From positions 20,556,584-20,620,583 of the forward strand of contig CM055201.1 of NCBI GenBank assembly GCA_029224185.1: DNA of 64,000 bases, read 5' to 3'. Of the stretch, positions 58,862 through 64,000 are shown in pieces. Made by a program: the position numbers and the translations under genes. Each line of letters begins with the position of its first letter. Positions within the stretch are counted from its first letter, which is position 1. The notes under the pieces were generated by a model. That model saw nothing but the letters and a program-made list of their open reading frames with translations. It was not told where the DNA came from and made no database searches. The DNA is from Karalla daura. Taxonomy: Eukaryota; Chordata; Actinopteri; Chaetodontiformes; Leiognathidae.

Positions 58862-58975
58862 CACAAGTGTCGTCGGATGGGAAATTTTGGAGGGTTCGAC
58901 TCATTCCAGGGTTTATAATTTCCCCTCCGTATCTGCTGCCTTTGTCTTGGAGGATTTCGGGCAACACTTCCACGA
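58862..58975. promoter_or_regulatory. Candidate conserved non-coding element
   Basis: CGGATGGGAAATTTTGGAGG, GGGTTTATAATTTCCCC and CTGCCTTTGTCTTGG; repeat-free. Second block of the cluster. Confidence 0.45.
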
Positions 58976-59004
58976 CACACAAAAAACAAAACAAAACAAA
59001 AAAA

Positions 59005-59145
59005 ACCTTGGACACAATAGCATCTGGAGTTACATCCATGAGGCACTGAGCCCATGTTCCTCCTAAAACCTAAAACAAATGAAGGAAGCAGCATACTCCA
59101 ATTATGCTCCCGAGACAATAAAACGCAGAGACAAGAGGAGAGAAT
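59005..59145. promoter_or_regulatory. Candidate conserved non-coding element
   Basis: GGACACAATAGCATCTGGAG (SOX-like ACAAT next to E-box CATCTG) and CTCCAATTATGCTCCC; third block of the cluster, between two A-rich tracts. Confidence 0.45.
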
Positions 59146-59181
59146 GAATGAGGAAAAACAAAAAACAAAAAAAAAAAATCT

Positions 59182-59410
59182 CCTGTAAAACATTCAGGAT
59201 TACCTAGAACTGAAAGCCTGATTCTGTGTTTGGAGTCCATTATTGATGGAACAATATTTAGCCGCAGAGTAAACAAAGGCGGATGCTCCAGTCGTGGCTC
59301 TAAATTGTGTTTGGGCATTGTTTGGGCGAGACAGATGACGACTGCTAATGTTGAATTAAAAAGGTTCTTAGAGGTGGATTTAACACGTTTTCCCTCTTGT
59401 CTTCGGGGTT
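59182..59410. promoter_or_regulatory. Candidate conserved non-coding element
   Basis: About 230 repeat-free bases with CCATTATTGATGGAACAATA, GAGTAAACAAAGGC, GGGCATTGTTTGGGC and CTAATGTTGAATTAAAAAGG. Several SOX/FOX-like sites (AACAAT, AACAAAG, ATTGTT). One of the strongest CNE candidates. Confidence 0.52.
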
Positions 59411-59647
59411 GAGACGGAAGGCGAGCGGCGCCCGCAGACAAAGGGAGAGGTAGCGACGAGAGGGAAGGTGTGAAATTCTGAATTAGCAGCACAATATGGA
59501 AGTATTAAAGTGCAGCGCGCCGAGCGGCTCTCGACCGGCTAAATAAAGACGACGCGGCTCACGCGGCTTCGCAGGCGCCTCGCCGAAACAAAACACGACG
59601 TTTGGCGGCAAGATGACGCGACTTTACGCCGTTAAAGAGAGACGCCT

Positions 59648-59679
59648 GCGTGTGTGTGTGTGTGCGTGTGTGTGTGTGG
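59648..59679. repeat. (TG)n microsatellite
   Basis: TG array with one CG interruption. Confidence 0.92.
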
Positions 59680-59974
59680 CTCTCACACCCTCGTACGTGT
59701 AAATTATAGATGCGGTCTGACCTTTGAGACGCTTTTTGGTATCGCTTCTTTTTAACCGTGGCTACGTCTCAAGGCGTACAATTTATGAGTTAAAGTGAAG
59801 GAAGAGGTTGGTCCTGTGTGTGGCAAAAGTATTTGTATGTATATGTATACAAAAGTGTGTGTATGTATATGTATATGTTATATATATATATATGAAAGGC
59901 TGGAGCACAATGAATCTACTGGCTTCTGAATCTAGTCATACTTTTATATTATCAATGGTCAATACATGCTAGAT

Positions 59975-60030
59975 CTTCAAGTCCCATTGTGGGATGAATA
60001 CAGGTACTCATATTCTATTCTACTTTATTC
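59975..60030 (+). mobile_element. LINE/SINE 3' tail
   Basis: CAAGTCCCATTGTGGGATGA followed by ATACAGG and degenerate ATTCTATTCTACTTTATTC is a diverged copy of the tail seen at 53231. Confidence 0.58.
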
Positions 60031-60378
60031 TTCTCTACTTTGTATCTATGGCGACAGATGGCAATTTCTGGATTTCTACCTTGAAATCATCTGAATGTGG
60101 AGACCAGTCTTTTTCTAGGATTTCATCTTATGGCAAACCTATGGAAGTCGATATGCCATTGTCACCTAATTTGAAGGCAAAACTGAGAGGAAATGAAAAG
60201 AAAGAAATAAGAGAGAAAATGAAATGAATAGAGCAGAATATGTGAACATAGATACAAAGGTTTCACTCGAATTACATTATCAAAACTTTTAGATTAATCC
60301 AAGTTTTATGTGCACGAGATGAAGTAATTAATTGCACCTGTGTAGCTGAAAAGAGAAACCGTGTTACTGTCTCACTTA

Positions 60379-60424
60379 AGGTGGAGGAGGAGGAGGAGGA
60401 GGAGGAGGAGGGAGGAGAGGAAGG
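60379..60424. repeat. (GGA)n array
   Basis: About eleven clean units then GGGAGGAGAGG. Confidence 0.95.
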
Positions 60425-61064
60425 GGAGCGACCCTGGAGAGATGGATGATGGGTCAGGGGGCTGTCAGACTGAAGGGGGTCAAAGGTCGGAGGATCCTGT
60501 TGGTTCACCATCCCACCCTGATCCCTCTCTGCCACTGTCACGGCTGTCACGCCGCTCAAATAACGTCTCCCCCTCCGTTCTTCCTCTTCTCTTCCTCTTT
60601 GTCTGTTCCGTCCTCATTCCCACCTTTTTTATCTCTCATCTTTTAAACACGCCTTCGCTCAGGTATGGTACATTTTCCCAGTGAAAACTGGGAAAGCTTA
60701 GGACGTTGTTGATAAACATTTCTCATCTAGAATCTCGATGTTGCGGATGCATAAAGATCCTCGCAACCTTGTAACTACTGCAAATGATTTGGTTAGAGAT
60801 GTTAGACAATTTATCTCGTTAAAAGAGTTGATTTCTTATTTTAAGTAATCAGCTTTACACTATAATCTTAAATCCAGCATCAATCTTGCTTTAAGACATC
60901 TTTCTGCATGGATAGATGATTTGACTTGTTTGGAGAACCTTTCATTTTACTCAGATTTAGCGTTTATCTTGTTTTTGGACACCACTTTTTTTTCTCAACT
61001 CTGACATGTGACATTTTTTTCTGTCCCCTCCTGTTCCCTCTGTATTTTCCTCCCCCTCCCCCAG

Positions 61065-61067
<3 letters not shown>

Positions 61068-61107
<40 letters not shown>
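61068..61107. repeat. (CT)19 microsatellite
   Basis: Clean CT array. Confidence 0.95.
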
Positions 61108-61109
<2 letters not shown>

Positions 61110-61393
61110 GCCATCCATGACAGACCTCGTCCTCCTCTCGCCTCCAGCCCGACTCCCACCTTAATAACTGTATTTAGACAAAGGTGGTGGCGTTTGAACA
61201 CCTGGACGCTGGTAATATGAGGGCTACGAGTGTGGATCTGGGAGCCGGCGATGTTGATGCGCTCCGTGTGGTTTGGGCTCGACCACCTGGCTGCAGAATA
61301 ATGACATATCTGCTCCCACACGCTGCTGAGGAGCCGGTGATCAGAGCGGCTTCATCACAGCGGGGCAGACCCCACCTGACATCACACAGCCAG

Positions 61394-61435
61394 GGAGGAG
61401 GAGGAGGAGGAGGAGGAGAGGAGGAGGGTGGAAAT
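61394..61435. repeat. (GGA)n array
   Basis: GGA units with one AGA variant. Confidence 0.93.
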
Positions 61436-61544
61436 AGATGGACAGAGGGAGGAAGGACGGAGAGGAGGAGGTGGAGGTGGAGGGAGGAGGAGAGACGAGA
61501 GACGTCTCAACACAGAGATGGCCGTCACCTGCTTTCCTTGAAAA

Positions 61545-61770
61545 ATTTTGGAAGAAAAAAAGACTTTGCGCCCATATCAGCTGTAATAATGGAAATAGGC
61601 TCCATTAAGCTTTATTAAAGTTCATTCTCCACACATCAACACCTCAAAATAGGTGTGTATGCAGAGACTCGAGCGCAATTATGGAGAAACACAATGTATA
61701 GCGCTAATAAAAACCCTAATTGAAAGTTATTTAAGAACACGACAAAGAATTGAATCACAAAAACACGTCA
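61545..61770. promoter_or_regulatory. Candidate conserved non-coding element
   Basis: About 225 repeat-free bases: GCCCATATCAGCTGTAATAA (E-box CAGCTG next to TAAT), CCATTAAGCTTTATTAAAG, GCGCAATTATGGAG, ATAGCGCTAATAAAAACCC and CCTAATTGAAAG. Dense homeodomain sites; one of the strongest CNE candidates. Confidence 0.52.
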
Positions 61771-62149
61771 CGAAGGAAAGAATATCTGATAGAAACCTCT
61801 GCACGGTTCATATTAGCATCTGCGCTAACAAGGTGTTTCATTATGTGAAACAGCAGGGAAGAAGCATTTCATCAAGTGTTTATACAGTCTCATACTAACA
61901 GAAAACTAGAACATGACCACAAGTTTCATTATGTCTAACTTAACCCGGAAGAACTACACGAGTCAAAGCGAGTCGGCTAATTAAAAGTTAGTCGGCTAAT
62001 TAAAAGGAAGTGAAACGCTTCCTTCTACCAGACTTCACATGTTGATGGACAGTTAAAAATGTACATGAAGAAATAACAGACTGCAATTTCATTTCTACAT
62101 TTCTGAAACGGCTGGTCAAAGTCCAGCTAAGAAGACTTTAGCAACCGGC

Positions 62150-62188
62150 TAACGTTAGCTAGCGGCTAACGTTAGCTAGCGGCTGGCA
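62150..62188. repeat. Direct repeat of CGGCTAACGTTAGCTAG
   Basis: Two tandem copies, themselves containing a GCTAACGTTAGC palindrome. A similar local duplication, GTCGGCTAATTAAAAG, occurs at 61972 and 61991. Confidence 0.9.
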
Positions 62189-62779
62189 GACACCATGGTT
62201 GTCTGAAAATAGAGCAGCTGCACTAAAAAAGAAAAAAGAGCTATAATATAACAGCTACAAAGTAACATTTATATAGTTCCCCATTAACATATTAGTCTGT
62301 TTATCCCTCTTCATCCCTTTTTGTTAGCTATATACCTGCTAACCATAACAGAGCTAAGTTAAGAAACAACTGCTCTGCTTTTGTTTTTTCAAATACGTAT
62401 TCACTTCAAGTTATTTGGTTCTTCCCATAACAAAAAACAACTTAGATATAGAAGTGTTATATAATGCATCTTGATTGAAGCTCATTAAAATAATTAGAAG
62501 GAACTCTTGACTTCATTTGTCATCTTGACTCAACAGCTCTGAGGTCAGATCACACCAGGCTGTACAGCAGCAGCAGCATTGATCTCATCTGCAACTGTTG
62601 CCACTCGTTCCCAGAACAACTTTTTTTCGGTCCAGGACGACGGCCACCTTAAAAAAAACCCCCTTAAACCCGCCTTTACAGAGCTCAGATTGGCTGACCT
62701 CCCTCCGACAAGGAAGCAGGTGTCCATTAGCTCCCTGAAACAAAGACACGGACCCGGCCAAAGACACAAAGAAGTTACC

Positions 62780-63200
62780 AAGTGAACGACTCGGCCGCCA
62801 TCTTGGCCAGAGTGTCGTTGTGGGACCCGACCCGGGCGGAGGCTCCACACGTATGGAGGCGGAGGCAGGGCGGGTCGCCCTGGCAGAACCGGGGGTACGG
62901 TTTAACACTAACTAGCGTGTTTTTTTTTGGGTTGTTTTTTTGTTGTTTTGTTGGGTTTTTTCCCCCTTCCAGCTCTTTGTCAGCTCCGCTCCCATTCAGC
63001 GCGTGCCAGCAGCAGCGGCAGCAGAGCTGCCCGCTGCTTTCACATGGCACTGCCCTGGAAGCGTGGGAAAAAAACAGAAAAAAGACCAAAGCTAGCACGT
63101 TAGCCTCGTCTGCTGCCATGGAAACCACCCAACGGCCGTCCAGGCGGCCGCACGCACACACGCACGCACGCACGGGGCAAAGTTTGTGGGTCGCCCGGCT
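62780..63200 (-). promoter_or_regulatory. CpG-rich block with a YY1-type initiator motif
   Basis: It is CpG-rich compared with its surroundings and, read on the tcf4 strand, carries CAAGATGGCGGC (62794-62805), the YY1 motif typically found just downstream of vertebrate transcription starts. A short ORF (MAAESFTW) opens at that ATG. It could be an upstream alternative tcf4 promoter, but no exon with a compatible phase was found. Confidence 0.35.
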
Positions 63201-63238
63201 GCTGCTCCACTTTGGTGTTTTGTCTTAGAGAGGAGGCG

Positions 63239-63282
63239 CCCTCCTCCTCCTCCTCCTCCTCCTCCTCCTCCTCCTCCTCCTC
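63239..63282. repeat. (CTC)n trinucleotide array
   Basis: About fourteen clean units. Confidence 0.96.
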
Positions 63283-63308
63283 TCTATCTGCAACCGTTTA
63301 CGCCATTA

Positions 63309-63339
63309 CGCTGCTCCCCCTGACGACTGGGGAGCAGCG
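63309..63339. repeat. Perfect 11-bp foldback
   Basis: CGCTGCTCCCC (63309-63319) and its exact reverse complement (63329-63339) are separated by nine bases. Confidence 0.93.
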
Positions 63340-63787
63340 TTGACACTCGTCTCTTCTTCTTCTTCTCTTTTTGTCCCATCGAAATTTCATCTGCCGATCA
63401 TTTATCGCCGTTTTCTTCATTTCCAACATTGACATTTTTCTCTCAATCGACTAATTCGTTCAGTAAAACATTCTGAAATTATATAAAAATGTCACACGGA
63501 AAAAGACTAAACTATAAGCTATGCTAATAGTGGAATGTCGTCTCTGTTGCCTCTCGTTCGTTTCCTGCCAGTTTATTCCATCACAGTGGACAGTAAATCC
63601 TTGTAATTTATCAGATTTGAACAAATCAGCCGTAAAATGACAGAAAAGTCAATCAGTTCAGTAATCAATTGTCCCCGATCGATCATCCCTCATTGGGTTT
63701 TGTATGCAAATCCTTCTCTTTTTCGTTTATTCATGTGTTCAAATGGATCCCCAGCCAGCACCCCGTCTCCTATAATTATACTCTGTG

Positions 63788-63815
63788 TGCGTGTGTGCAT
63801 GTGTGTGTATGTGTG

Positions 63816-63850
<35 letters not shown>

Positions 63851-63852
63851 GT
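63788..63852. repeat. (TG)n microsatellite
   Basis: TG array with CATG, TATG and TTTG interruptions. Confidence 0.95.
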
Positions 63853-63915
63853 GGCAGGGGGAGCAGGTGATTGGTTGGCAACAGCTGGAGAGAGAAAGGA
63901 GAACACAGCTGCAGG

Positions 63916-63985
63916 GAGAGAGGAGGAGGAGGAGGAGGAGGAGGAGAGAGGAGAGGAGGAACCAGGAGAGGAGAGAAGGGGGGAG
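63916..63985. repeat. (GGA)n and GAGGA-rich tract
   Basis: GGA units (63920-63946) then mixed GGAGA to near the window end. Confidence 0.92.
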
Positions 63986-64000
63986 ACCATCCCCAACTTT

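Noticed and set aside
58173..59039. The longest ORF (288 codons, minus strand)
   Set aside because: It runs through CA, GGGA and CNE-like sequence without any domain or codon pattern. The peptide contains THTHTH and PPSLPP artefacts, and it has no splice or family support.
61200..61330. Minus-strand peptide SPNHTERINIAGSQIHTR, considered as the missing tcf4 exon
   Set aside because: It does not align with the RSSSGSWG...SPPFVNSRIQ segment, and I could not see an acceptor/donor pair with the required phase 1 end.
62960..63010. GACAAAGAGCTG, resembling the E-protein MAALGTDKEL start exon
   Set aside because: Only 12 bases match. The downstream codons do not continue as SDLLDF, there is no ATG in the right place, and the intervening MFSPPV and RSSSGSW exons are not found between here and 45715.
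63120..63190. Possible tRNA or other structured RNA near CpG-rich sequence
   Set aside because: No A/B box pair (GGTTCGANNCC-type) or cloverleaf could be built, here or elsewhere in the window.

Overview
The window looks like teleost fish nuclear DNA (most likely a spiny-rayed fish). It has vertebrate exon/intron structure with canonical GT-AG sites, dozens of long (CA)n/(TG)n and (GA)n/(CT)n arrays, degraded fish-type transposons, and LINE/SINE 3' tails ending in TTCTA repeats. No bacterial, viral or plasmid gene organisation is visible.

I recognise one gene: tcf4 (E2-2/ITF2, a class I basic helix-loop-helix E protein), read on the minus strand and covered only in its middle. Four coding pieces are visible, from 5' to 3' of the gene (right to left in the window). 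(1) 45657-45715 encodes KSERSSYSYGRESNPHCHQ. (2) 23926-24052 encodes the SILGGEL...SPTKP...RRR segment. (3) 22368-22417 encodes VHTKKVRKVPPGLPSS. (4) 2613-2681 is an alternative first exon that starts MYCAYTIPGM. Exons 1-3 join in frame (phases 1/0/1/0). Exons 2 and 3 together carry the basic RRR...KKVRK nuclear localisation signal. Exon 4 is the internal-promoter first exon of the short isoform (isoform A in human), which splices to the same downstream exon as exon 3 and so lacks that signal. Both end in phase 0 before an exon expected to start with V-Y, which lies left of position 1. The more 5' exons and the 3' exons with the bHLH domain are outside the window.

The rest is intron. From the left: 1-22367 is part of the intron after the NLS exon and holds the short-isoform exon with its likely promoter; 22418-23925 is a 1.5 kb intron; 24053-45656 is a 21.6 kb intron; 45716-64000 is part of the intron upstream of exon 1. 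These introns hold four things: (a) simple repeats at very high density, two of which abut exon 2 on both sides; (b) blocks of balanced, non-repetitive sequence with homeodomain/POU/SOX/RFX-like motifs that look like conserved non-coding elements, an expected feature of the tcf4 locus, though conservation itself cannot be tested here; (c) degraded mobile elements, including a LINE fragment with another repeat nested in it and a DNA-transposon-derived repeat; (d) four short, near-perfect foldbacks. I see no second protein-coding gene, no tRNA/rRNA, no CRISPR array and no new multi-gene system. The most interesting points are the microsatellite-flanked NLS exon, the alternative first exons, the CNE clusters and the perfect foldbacks.
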